Below, piece after piece: positions 1 to 9,296 of a DNA stretch of 64,000 nt; within the stretch, counting starts at the first letter, position 1, and every line of letters starts with the position of its first letter. The notes under the pieces were generated by a model, which saw only the letters and a program-made list of their open reading frames with translations, was not told the DNA's origin and ran no database searches. The position numbers were made by a program, and so were the translations under genes. Location: positions 11,252,346-11,316,345 of the forward strand of contig NC_092052.1 in the NCBI RefSeq assembly GCF_003086295.3, written 5' to 3'. The DNA comes from Arachis hypogaea (taxonomy: Eukaryota > Streptophyta > Magnoliopsida > Fabales > Fabaceae).

Positions 1-136
1 GAAACTCATCGTTTTCTATTTTCACATTCTACAACCTACATATACCACACTTACAAATTCAAGTGAACATCTCTCAATCTCAATGTATTCACTAATTTTC
101 TCACATACCATTGTACCCATTAGCACATCACACACT

Positions 137-345
137 TGTTAGTGTTGCAAGTGTGAGGAGTGTTGAAGTTAGTCCCACATCAAAGAAAGTAAGGAAGAGT
201 GAGGAGTTTATAAGATGAGAGGCCCATTAACTTGACGCCTTAAGGTTTTGAGTTGGATGTGGTATTTTTTCATCTTATGTTCTCTCACTTGATTCCTCCC
301 CGAAGTCTCCCCGGTGGTCGAGCGCTCCCCACGGTTGGCCCAACA
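137..345 (+). repeat. 5' LTR of TRIM
   Basis: It starts TG and ends CA, two bases before the PBS. It carries a tataag-like stretch near 210 and is the longer, intact copy of the repeat. Confidence 0.8.
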
Positions 346-556
346 AGTGGTATCAGAGCCGATGGTTTAATCGGTCTGGTTTTAAGGAGTATTCAAGGTG
401 AAGCATCGAAAGTCTTCTCGGCAAAAGGTGGTCCGGACGGCGTGTCCCGCGATATTTTGCGGCGGTGTGATAGACGAATACTCGTGGTGGTGGAGGAGCT
501 AGAAAGAGGGAGAGTTGTTGATGCTTGATATGAAGGCTCACACTTGAGGGGGAGAT

Positions 557-740
557 TGTTAGTGTTGCAAGTGTGAGGAGTGTTGAAGTTAGTCCCACAT
601 CAAAGAAAGTAAGGAAAAGTGAGGAGTTTATAAGATGAGAGACCCATTAACTTGACGCCTTAAGGTTTTGAGTTGGATGTGGTGTCTTCTCATCTTATGT
701 TCTCTCACTTGATTCCTCCCCGAAGTCTCTCCGGTGGTCG
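557..740 (+). repeat. 3' LTR of TRIM, truncated
   Basis: It matches 137-320 with a few substitutions. Similarity ends abruptly at ggtggtcg, after which unrelated sequence begins. Confidence 0.8.
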
Positions 741-1050
741 TGGGTTGCAAATGAATTTTTCGGATAAAATTCAATCCTGATGGTACCAAAAAATTTAATA
801 TCAATTCAACAACAATTTCATAAGAACAACTCTCAACACAAGCAAATCAAGCATAATTTTTATGTATTATTGTTAGATTGGTTTTAAATTTTTTGAAAAT
901 TTAGCAGTCGAGGGTATATTTGATGCAAATCGAAAACTTTTGGGACAAAATTGAAACAAAATAAAACTTAGGGAAACAAAATAAAACTTAGGGATATTTT
1001 TAAAACTTTTGCCAAACTTTAGGGATAAAAAATATACTTTATCCTATTTT
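741..1050. other. non-coding, AT-rich
   Basis: No gene is seen. A short direct duplication of gaaacaaaataaaacttagg lies at about 951-990. The stretch around 900-1045 resembles dispersed legume intergenic repeats. Confidence 0.5.
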
Positions 1051-1440
1051 TTTATGATCACTCTTTCTTCATCAAGAAAACTTACGAAGGCTTCACTGCC
1101 ATCCTAGTATATGTGGATGATTTGGTTTTAACCGATGATAACATTAGTGAAATCAATTTTATCAAACAGATTTTGGATGACTAATTCAAAATAAAATATT
1201 TTGGTGATCTCAAGTACTTCTTGAACATGAAAGTAGCACATTCCAACTCGGGAATTCACATTTATCAGCGAAAGTACGATGAACCTTCTCAAAGATTTTG
1301 GTTATCTAGATTACAAGCCTCTTTCCACTCAATTTGATTATAGTCAGAAACTCTCGAAAGAGTTGGAGACTATTTTAATAGACAATACTACTTACAGATA
1401 ACTCATCGGCCGACTTTTTCACCACTCAAACACAATCCCT
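1051..1440 (+). pseudogene. Ty1/copia reverse transcriptase fragment
   Basis: Translation on the plus strand shows YDHSFFIKK, then ILVYVDDLVLTDDN with the YVDD catalytic motif of copia reverse transcriptase, then KYFGDLKYFLNMKVAHS, and after frame changes an IGRLFHHSNT stretch that matches the usual YRRLIGRLLYLTNTRPD region leading to RNase H. Stops and frameshifts interrupt it (for example after QILDD), and there are no LTRs, gag or integrase nearby. It is therefore a dead scrap about 390 bases long. Its family within copia cannot be decided from so little sequence. Confidence 0.8.
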
Positions 1441-1476
1441 AATTCCTAAATATCTTTTCTACAATTCTCAGTCGAG

Positions 1477-1581
1477 ATGACAAGTGAGTATGTCCTTGAA
1501 GATGTGCTCAAGATTGCTACTGAAATTGTTCCTAGAAAGTCATCTCCCATGGCAGCAGCTCATCTTCATCAGAAAATATAA
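1477..1581 (+). CDS. 34-residue open frame, unrecognised
   Basis: A short ATG-to-TAA frame begins MTSEYVLEDVLKIATE and includes a Ser-Pro-Met-Ala stretch. It follows the copia RT scrap and precedes the K+ channel exon array. I do not recognise it. It could be a piece of the copia tail, a first-exon remnant of the channel, or chance. Confidence 0.15.
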   Translation: MTSEYVLEDVLKIATEIVPRKSSPMAAAHLHQKI

Positions 1582-1695
1582 AAAAATAAGGAGAATGGAT
1601 TCCATTTAGAATCTCCTATAAAAGAAGAAGTGGATGATCCAGATAAAGAAAGTTGAAAGAAGCAGTTTAAGCTACTAGATGTAGAGGAGCCCCAA

Positions 1696-1795
1696 CTCTA
1701 GATTATTTTTTTTTAATAGTAAATATAGACTTACTTCTTGTAATTTTTTTATAGTGAGAGTACATAAAGAGTACATAATATATAAGATGTAATAA
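1696..1795. repeat. boundary repeat of the K+ channel array
   Basis: This AT-rich block contains agagtacataaagagtacat and recurs directly at about 4826-4915. It recurs in inverted form (tttatgtactctttatgtac) at about 2316-2392, 3316-3400 and 3985-4070. The set brackets and punctuates the tandem channel-exon units and looks like ends of a transposed or amplified segment. Confidence 0.6.
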
Positions 1796-2533
1796 CTCAA
1801 CAAATATTTTTTTATGGAGTTTATCATTTTTTTCAAAAAGAGAATTTATTTTTTTTCCTCTCTCATTCTCTTCTGGTTCATCAAACCATCAACATCATAG
1901 CTGGAATAGTTTAGGGCATAAATTTTCTTCATGATGCGGTGAGAGTGAATCAAACACGCGATTCATATATCTCCAATGCTGTGGGACGTATAAGTTAGTT
2001 TTTGTCGATTCTTCTTCTCTACTTCTACTTCTGATATGCAATTTGTCTATTTTTTTTTATTTCTCTGTTGTACGTTTGTTTATAATATTTTTAAAAGCTT
2101 CATGAGATGCTCTCTTTAAAAGCTAGAAATATATATAGTTACAAAATTAGCAGAAAACATATTAAATAAGTGAGTGTGTATTAATATTTTAACATATATG
2201 TTATACTAATACACTAATTTTAGTAGTTAATTTTGGTGTAAACATAACATAGTTATTTTGTCACAAGCATATGAGTGGTGCTTTTAAGAAAATTGTTGAA
2301 CATCTAATTTTTAACTTTATGTACTCTTTATGTACTCTTACTATAATTAATTTTTATCAATATTAAATTAATAAAAAAATAATCTAGATAATTAATAAAT
2401 ATATAATTAAAATATTTTTTTAGATATAACTAACATGATTCTTTTAACGTTACTGTTTACATATTTTTAATTTATTTATTATTAAAATTTATGATTTAAT
2501 TACTAATTATTTATTTTTTTTATTTAATTTCAG

Positions 2534-2820
2534 GGACATGCTACCGCTTTATTCTTTATGTTAGTTTTAGTGTGTCTTCTACTTTATTTTTTTTTGTTGG
2601 GATTATAGTTTATATGAGGAAAAAGTTTAAGATTTTTCTGCAAACAAAGAAATTTGTAGATACTTTTTATTTTATATCAGTTACATTAAGTACAATAGGA
2701 TATGGGGATATTATCTCTAGTTCTTTATTAAGTAAAATCGGAACTATTTTTTTTTATTTCTTTGTTGTCCTTTTGTTTATAATATTCTTGAAACAGATAA
2801 GTGGGTGTGTATTTACAAAA
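2534..2820 (+). pseudogene. two-pore K+ channel exon, copy 1
   Basis: A splice-acceptor-like sequence (tttaatttcag) precedes the exon. The translation gives a membrane segment (about FFFVGIIVYM), then KKFVDTFYFISVTLSTIGYGD, which is the pore helix and TIGYGD selectivity filter of the first pore of plant TPK/KCO channels, then a second hydrophobic segment that stops at FLKQ. TPK channels are tonoplast or plasma-membrane K+ channels with two such pores. Compared with copy 3, the frame before the pore is shifted by the length of a T run near 2583-2596, and the exon is cut off downstream by the foldback insertion at 2829. Only this copy keeps an intact GYGD. It is a pseudogene fragment; no start or second pore is present. 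Confidence 0.7.
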
Positions 2821-2828
2821 TAGAAACA

Positions 2829-3138
2829 ACATTAAACAGTAATGAACAGCATATTAGCAGCATCAACAGCACAGTAATTTCATAATTGCGAAACAGATAA
2901 AACAAGAAGCAAGATCGGTGCAATTATCAGACCTAAATCCACTAACGATCTAAAATCCACTACGATGGATAGTTAGAGATACATGATCGTAGTGGATTTT
3001 AGGTGGTTAGGTAGCTAGGATGTGTTTAGTGAATTTAGGTCTGATAATTGCGCCGTTCTTGCTGCTTGTTTTATCTGTTTCGCAATTATGAAATTACTGT
3101 GCTGTTGATGCTGCTAATATGCTGTTCATTACTGTTTA
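2829..3138. mobile_element. foldback (MULE-like) element with 9-bp TSD
   Basis: Nearly the whole segment is one inverted repeat. The left arm begins acattaaacagtaatgaaca, and the right arm ends with the complement (tgttcattactgtttaat). Arms of about 130 bases are joined by a short spacer near 2970-2985. The direct repeat atagaaaca lies at 2820-2828 and again at 3139-3147, a 9-bp target duplication typical of Mutator-type elements. It sits inside channel exon copy 1, so it inserted after the array formed. No coding capacity is seen. Confidence 0.8.
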
Positions 3139-3538
3139 ATAGAAACATACCTAATTATAAAATAAACAAAAAGCATGTTAGATAAGTGGGTGTGTATTTA
3201 TATTTTAACATATATTTTATACTAATAGACTAATTTTGGTATAAACATAACATAATTATTTTGACATAAGCATATGAATAGTGTCCTTAAAAAAAATTGT
3301 TGAACATCTCATTTTTAACTTTATGTACTCTTTATGTACTCCTATTATAATTAATTTCTATCAATATTAAACTAATAAAAAAATAATTTAAATAATTAAT
3401 AAATATATAATTAAAATATTTTTATATATAACTAGTATTTTGATTCTTTAATGTTACTGTTTAGATATTTTTAATTTATTTGTTATTAGAGTTTACAATT
3501 TAATTACTAATTATTTATTTTTTATTTAATTTCAAGGA

Positions 3539-3840
3539 CATGCTATCGTCTTATTTTTATGTTAGTTTTAGTGTGTCTTCTACTTTATTTTTTTGTTGGA
3601 ATTATAATTTATATGACTGAAAAGTTTGATTTTTCTGCAAACAAAAATTTGTAGATACTCTTTATTTTATATTAGTTACATTAAGTATAATAGGATATGA
3701 GGATATTGTTCCTAGTTTTTTATTAAGTAAAATAAGAACTATTTTTTTATTTTTTTATTGTCCTTTTGTTTATAATATTCTTGAAAGCTTTATGAGATCC
3801 TTTCTTGAAAAATTAGAAACATACTTAGTTAAAAAATTAG
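3539..3840 (+). pseudogene. two-pore K+ channel exon, copy 2
   Basis: It has the same acceptor-like start (atttcaagg) and the same order of segments as the other copies, but several small deletions break the frame. The pore region reads approximately as ISYIKYNRI-type sequence only after frame changes, and the filter Gly-Tyr-Gly is altered (aggatatgagg). It is about 670 bases from copy 3 and about 680 from copy 1 once the foldback insertion is discounted, so it is one unit of a tandem array. It is not functional. Confidence 0.6.
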
Positions 3841-4211
3841 CAGAAAGCATATTAGATAGGTGGTTGTGTATTTATATTTTAATATATATTTTATATTAAT
3901 AGACTAATTTTGGTGTAAATATAAGATAGTTATTTTAACATAAGCATATGAATGGTGTCTTTAAGAAAATTATTGAACATCTAATTTTTAATTTTATGTA
4001 CTCTTTATGTACTCCTATTATAATTAATTTCTATCAATATTAAACTAATAAAAAAAATAATCTAAATAATTAATAAATATATAATTAAAATATTTTTCTA
4101 GATATAACTAATATATAATTTTTTAATGTTACTGTTTACATATTTTTAATTTATTTATTATTAAATTTTATGATTTAATTACTAATTATTTGTTTTTTTA
4201 TTAAATTTCAG

Positions 4212-4670
4212 AAACATGCTACTGCCTTATATTTTGTGTTAGCTTTAGTGGGTCTTCTATTTTATTTTTTAGTTGGAATTACAATTTATATGACGGATAA
4301 ATTTAATATTTTTTCTATAAAAAAATTTGTAGATACTTTTTACTTTACATCAGTTATATTAAGCATAGTAGAATATGAAAAAATTATCCCTAGTTCTTTA
4401 TTAAGTAAAATAAAAATTATTTTTTTATTTTTTTATTGTTCTTTTGTTTATAATATTTTTGACAAGTTAAAAACATTCCTAATTACAAAATTAGCAAGAA
4501 GCATATTAGATAAGTGGGTAGTTGAGCATAAGATAGTCCATAGGATAAAAATTTGCTTAGCCTTTAGTATTGCTATATTAGTTATCGTCATTGGAGCAAT
4601 TATGGCACATCATTTAAAGGATATAAGTTGGTTTGATAGAATATTCGTTCTTAGTTTAGTCAGTTTCTGA
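4212..4670 (+). pseudogene. two-pore K+ channel exon, copy 3 (longest)
   Basis: From the acceptor (ttaaatttcag) one frame stays open for about 150 residues. In order it shows a membrane segment (ALVGLLFYFLVGITIYM), the first pore with the filter degraded from TIGYGDI to IVEYEKI, the second membrane helix, a linker with a basic stretch, and a third membrane helix (ICLAFSIAILVIVIGAIM). It then reads HHLKDISWFDRIFVLSLVSF, which corresponds to the approach to the second pore, and stops just before that pore's filter. The order matches TPK/KCO channels. Loss of GYGD means it could not conduct K+ selectively. It is probably a pseudogene; the open frame may be chance preservation. Confidence 0.65.
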
Positions 4671-5561
4671 GAAGGAAAGAATTTGGTCAGAAACTTGTTG
4701 ACCACCCTATTTTAAGTATCTAAGTTTTTCTTGGATTGGATATCAAGTCACTACTTTATTATGTACTATATATAAGTCGGATATTAGTCGTTCTATTTTT
4801 GGTTATTGTCAACTTTAAATTATTTTTTTATCAATAATAAATGTAGACTTATTTGTTATAATTTTTTTATAATAAGAGTACATAAAAAATACATAATATA
4901 TAAGGTGTAATAAATGAATTAAACAAAGCTAATAAGGGCATATGTTATAACACTCATATATTATTAAAAAAATAAAAATAGTGAAAGCAATAAATATTAA
5001 TTAAAATCCTTGTAAATTAAATATTAAGGATAGAAAGGAATAAAATTAAAAGCATGCTTTACCTATTATTTATTAAGTTTGATTCAACAATATTATAAAA
5101 AAAGTAAATTCTATCATATATTTTTTTGAAGTGACATATAAATTATTCTCTGTGACGTGTCACTTTATAATTGAATACTATTTTAACCACAGTTAGATCA
5201 TTTTGTAATTAAAAAATTAATTGAAAAGAGTAAATGTATAATTTAATAAAATATTAAAAATTTCACCTCTACATATTTCAATTCAAAAATATATTTTTTA
5301 CAAAAAAAAAAAAAAAACAAGTGTAATTGAGATTAAATTAAGTATTATTCTTTCTGCTCCACATAGCCAATAACCATATGCATAGATTGCCATATTACAT
5401 ACATAGGAGTCAAGATCAACTTCAGATTCTATAAATGTTTGAATGAATTTAAGTGTCAGATTGCGCAAAAAAAAAACCAACAAAAATGTCTGCTAATGCT
5501 AATATGACCACACTGCCACATCCATTATTAAAGTAATTGGCTAAAAGCTTTTAAAAATGGT
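4671..5561. other. AT-rich non-coding stretch
   Basis: No credible gene is seen. A direct copy of the 1696-1795 boundary repeat is at about 4826-4915. A 15-base A run lies near 5303-5317. Confidence 0.5.
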
Positions 5562-5624
5562 TTAATTTTCTTCTTCTTCACGGTCAGAGTCTTCCAGAGG
5601 AGCCAGATGCTTCTGCTTCGCCAT
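5562..5624 (-). CDS. 20-residue open frame, possible first-exon remnant
   Basis: On the minus strand an ATG opens MAKQKHLAPLEDSDREEEEN and then a stop. The Lys-rich start followed by an acidic Glu run resembles the N-termini of some nuclear proteins (for example the storekeeper/GeBP type), but it is far too short to assign. It is probably a fragment of a captured or deleted gene. Confidence 0.2.
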   Translation of the reverse strand: MAKQKHLAPLEDSDREEEEN

Positions 5625-5925
5625 GAAAATTCGGAAATTCATGAGAGAAAATGTGAATCTACTCTCATTAAGTTAAATTAATTCAAGTTAAAAATAATTA
5701 TCCAATTAAAACGTACTACATCATAAAAATTAATTTACATATTATTTTAGAAAAAATTGAGTAAAATTCACCTATAAAAAATATACTATAATTACTCAAT
5801 AAAAATAAAAAAGACAAATAATATATATGTATATATTATTTTTGCCCCAGAACTCAAATTTTTTGGATCCATGACTATGTAAATAAACAAATAAATATTA
5901 AAATAAGACTAAGATGCTGTACTTT
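5625..5925. other. AT-rich non-coding stretch
   Basis: No gene or recognisable repeat is seen between the short acidic reading frame and the TA microsatellite. Confidence 0.4.
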
Positions 5926-5947
5926 ATATATATATATATATATATAT
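5926..5947. repeat. (TA)n microsatellite, left target of gypsy element
   Basis: A TA run directly abuts the left LTR. A matching AT run abuts the right LTR at about 15022-15062, so the element inserted into a TA microsatellite and a target duplication cannot be told apart. Confidence 0.8.
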
Positions 5948-5948
5948 G

Positions 5949-6321
5949 TATTCGGTAAGTCGGGTACCGGACGGGTTGGATCGATATCCTGATCAGCGAG
6001 GGGGGAGTCGTCAGGTCGTACGTCTCTGGGCTGAGGGTAGGCGAGGTCTTGAGCTCTTTGGATGTGAAAGGGGGGGGTGTCACCTGCAAAGACACTCCGA
6101 CGCTCAAGTCAGTGAAGTGTGCAGGCGAGTAAGGATTGAGTGGTATCTGACGTACCTTGGGGGAAGGGTAGGTCCTTCCCCATTTATACCGTGTCAGAGG
6201 TGGGCCCTGCAAGGACAGGCCCACCTTCTTCAAGACCTCCCTTGCACAGCTGTGGCGAAGCTGTCAGGGACGCGTGTCCGGGTCGGGCCGGCCCACATTC
6301 AGTTTGGGCCAGGCCGTAACA
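5949..6321 (-). repeat. 3' LTR of gypsy element 1
   Basis: It matches 14653-15022 closely. On the minus strand it runs TGTTACGGCC...CTTACCGAATA; the terminal CA is mutated to TA. A TATAAAT box lies near 6183-6190 read on the minus strand. Confidence 0.85.
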
Positions 6322-7015
6322 GTGCCCCCGACGCGCCAGCGCCAGCAACGACCGTGAGGATCGTTGGTGGCGTGTCATCCCCTTTCATGCGTTGTCGCCA
6401 GGTCGGCCGTCCGTGGGGTGGACGTGCCTCTTGCGCGCGTGTCTGTTTGTTGTTGGAACGACCGCTTGTCGCCTCGTTCTTCGCGCGAGGTATTTAATGC
6501 TCATAATGGGCTGGAAAACCCCATATGCAAGGACTATTTTGCCCCCAGGTCTTTCGCGCTTCCTGGGTGGCAGTTTTAAACAGTTTTGCTTTATTGTTTT
6601 CCCCTTACACTCTTGCTCCTACTATCTCCCTGCTATCTCCCTCTTCTTCACTCAAAAAATCTCAAAGCGTCGTTCTAGCATCCTCGTGTATATTTCCTTC
6701 TTCCTTCTCAGTTTTCACAACCGATTCAGGTAATCTTTGATCTTTTCTCTTTTCTACTTCATTATTGTACGTTTGTTGCTTGTACTTGCTCCGTGTTCTT
6801 GCTGTTTTGTTTGATTTTGTTGGTAGATGACTTTTTAGTGCCAAGTAGATGCGTTAGGGGAGGGGTATCATTCTAGGGTAGGCTTTTAGGTAGCTTGCAT
6901 ATTAGATAACTTTAACCATGCTTGATCTTAACTGTTGAATAGGACGAACATAGTTTCTGGGCTTTTCTGGACTTCCGACCTCATAGACTAATGGAGTGGT
7001 ACCCCCACTGTAGGT
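6322..7015 (+). promoter_or_regulatory. putative promoter, leader and leader intron of antisense gene
   Basis: Immediately inside the 3' LTR is a GC-rich segment. It is followed by a TATA-like gtatttaatg at about 6489-6498 and a pyrimidine-rich leader (ccttacactcttgctcctac near 6602). A leader intron is likely at 6730-7013, with donor cag|gtaatc and acceptor cactgtag|gt placed two bases before the ATG at 7016. Plant 5' UTR introns of this layout often boost expression. All of this is inferred from sequence. Confidence 0.5.
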
Positions 7016-8863
7016 ATGCCTCGCATCGTTTCCCGAACTTCCTCTTCTGCCGCTAATTACGACCCATACGCCTGGGTGACTAAGGATGTGAAGGACTCGC
7101 CAAATCAGATGGACGAGGGGGAGTTCACGGAGTTCCGACAAGCCGAGTATCTGTGTGGGGGGACAGACGAGGAGACCAATTACGACGTCTTCGTTCCTGC
7201 CCCCACGAACGGCTGTATGAGATTAATTTCCACTCTCCCCGGGTTGCCGACTGGATTTGGTTTTACAAAGCCATGTTCACCCAGGTGGGCGTTCGTATAC
7301 CGTTTTCCGACTTCCAGATGGCGCTTCTTAATCGGATATCCGTGTCGCCGTCACAACTTCATCCGAACAGTTGGGCTTCTATCCGCTGTTTCGAGATGGT
7401 GTGTGCATATCTCGAGCTGCCGGTGTCTGTGGACGTCTTTCTCTTTTTCTTCAACCTTACTAACCCTTCCAAGGAGGGGAAAGCGAGGAAAGGGTTCTTG
7501 TCTTTCCGATCTGCCCAGGATCGGAGGATATTTGGCTTGTTCGAGGACTCTTATCATGGGTTCAAGGATAAGTATTTCAAAGTCCGCCCCGTCAAAGGTC
7601 GCCATCCCTTTTGGTTGTCGTTGGAGGGGGAACGCCTCATCCCGACGTATTGGAGCTTTGGGGCGGGGTCCAACACCTTCATTAAGGTGACTTATAAGGG
7701 GATGTCCCCGGTAAATAAGAGAATTGCCGACGTGTTGTGGGCGGTCTTTGGAAGGAACCATGTGAACCCCCACCTCCTTATGGGTGAACGAGAGGCCGCC
7801 AGGAGTTATATTTGTGAGTTGTTTTTTCTTATACTTTTATATTGTTTATCGTTGTTTATTATTGCGACTTCACGACTGATGTATTTGTTTGTCTGTTGTA
7901 GTGGAGATGTCAGCTTCAGTAACCGGGCTCGAAGGTTTAGTTAAGACCTTCTTGGAGGATAGCGACGAGGAGAAGGTTGACGAGAAGGTTGTCGTGAAGT
8001 CGGGAGACCCTACCGAGGAGAAGAAGGATCAAGCTGTGCCTTCGCCTCGGGACACCGAGATGTCCGACAAGAATTCTGCTGGGATGCAGGCTTCTCCTAT
8101 TCCCGAGGAGACGGCCGGTATTGGGCAGTCGTCCTCTACCCATCGGGAGTATGATGATTTCAAGCTTGTCCCTACTCCCAAGAGGCAGAGGGCATCCTCC
8201 AGCCCGGAAGGAACTCTCACCATGATGGAGAGGAACTTTGATGCTGGCGCCTTTATTGACAATCAGCTGATTCCTGGTACGGAGGACCACTTTCTTGGTA
8301 CCGAACTCGCGGGCCAAGCGAGGTGGATGTACCGCACCCTTCTCCGTGGAGCGGTGATAGCTCGGAAGGCCGAGTTCAAATTGTCGGGCATGCAGGCATT
8401 ACGAAGGAAGCTCGATACTGTTGCCAAAGCCAACAACGAATTCAAGGCCCAGGTCAAAAAGCTTCAGGAACAGCTGTCCGAGGCAGAGAAGGGGCGCAAG
8501 GATGCCGAGGAGAAGGCTGCGTCCTTTGAGGAAAAAATTAAGGCCTCCGATGCCACCGTCTCCCGCTTAACCGAGCGGGAGATGACTCTGGAAAGCCAGC
8601 TCAGCGCTGCGCAAGGTCGAGTGGTCGCTGTGGAGAAGGAGCGCGACCAGGCTGTTTCATTGGCTAAGGCTGTCCAAGACGAAGTTGAAGAGCTTAAGAG
8701 GAAGCACAAGGCGACCAAAGAACAAGGAAAGAACGCGATCTTCATGACTGAGGAGGCTCTCAAGGCTCAGGTGAAGATTGTGGCTCCCGACTTCGACACA
8801 TCAGCGATTGGAGTTTTCAAGACGATCAAGGATGGCAAGATCGTCGATTTGCCGAAGAAATGA
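7016..8863 (+). CDS. antisense ORF of Tat gypsy element (spliced, one frameshift)
   Basis: The ORF runs opposite to gag-pol between pol and the 3' LTR. Part 1 opens MPRIVSRTSSSAANYDPYAW. A one-base frame change near 7211 leads into a globular domain (RLYEINFHSPRVADWIWFYK, later SQLHPNSWASIRCFEMVCAY and GRHPFWLSLEGERLIPTYW) that resembles, from memory, the plant Transposase_28 or 'putative gypsy type transposon' family. A clear intron at 7814-7901 (T|gtgagt ... ttgtag|TG) joins it in frame to part 2. Part 2 is 320 residues: an acidic Glu/Lys stretch, a basic motif PTPKRQR (possible NLS), a region around FDAGAFIDNQLIPGTEDHF, a long Lys/Glu/Ala coiled coil, and an end block KAQVKIVAPDFDTSAI. The stop is TGA at 8861-8863. 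The true function of such ORFs is unknown. The frameshift suggests this copy is decaying. Confidence 0.65.
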
Positions 8864-9296
8864 GTTGTTGCGCCTTTTGTTATTTGCCTGGATTTGTGAC
8901 TTTGCTGTGGAACACTTGCTAAAACTTTTTTATATCTTAAGAGTTGCCTGGTCGACTAGTATTTATCGCCTTTATCTTGCTTTGTTTAGTAGCATTTTGT
9001 TTTGTTACCGTTTTTTCGGTGTGGACTTATTGCTTGTGTCTGTTTTGCCGTTTACGTTGGTAACATGGTTGAAACCGTCTTGGTCTTATTATCGCGGCCT
9101 TTGTTATGGCTATGATTCGATTGGCTTCCGGGGTGATCAGTCCCAGATTGCCGTTGAAGAACGCGATTGTGTGGGATATACATTGGGGAATAGTAGATGG
9201 GAGAACTCAAACAAGTAAACATTAATCGTCAGTTAAGCAAGTTTATGAACATGGTAGGCATTTGATAAAAGTAAATCACTGGCCGGTGTGCCCAAG
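8864..9296. other. spacer between convergent antisense ORF and pol
   Basis: About 430 bases between the two convergent reading frames. It is T-rich at first and should hold both polyadenylation regions. No separate gene is supported. Confidence 0.5.

Larger units (their letters stand above)
137..740 (+). mobile_element. TRIM-like miniature LTR retrotransposon
   Basis: Two direct repeats, both opening with tgttagtgttgcaagtg, lie at 137-345 and 557-740 and are nearly identical over about 184 bases. Just after the first repeat is a primer-binding site, tggtatcagagcc (348-360), complementary to initiator tRNA-Met. Just before the second is a purine-rich tract, cttgagggggagat (543-556). The internal part is only about 210 bases and codes for no gag or pol, so the element is non-autonomous, as in TRIMs. 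The second LTR stops matching at 740; the last 25 bases of the first LTR (321-345, ending aaca) are absent, so its 3' end is truncated and no target duplication can be read. Orientation comes from the PBS-to-PPT order. Confidence 0.85.

Noticed and set aside
253..598. Open frames on both strands inside the TRIM
   Set aside because: They overlap LTR and internal non-coding sequence, have no known domain, and cross the PBS.
7351..8763. Minus-strand open frames across the antisense gene
   Set aside because: They mirror the GC-rich plus-strand ORF and show no domain or splice logic of their own.
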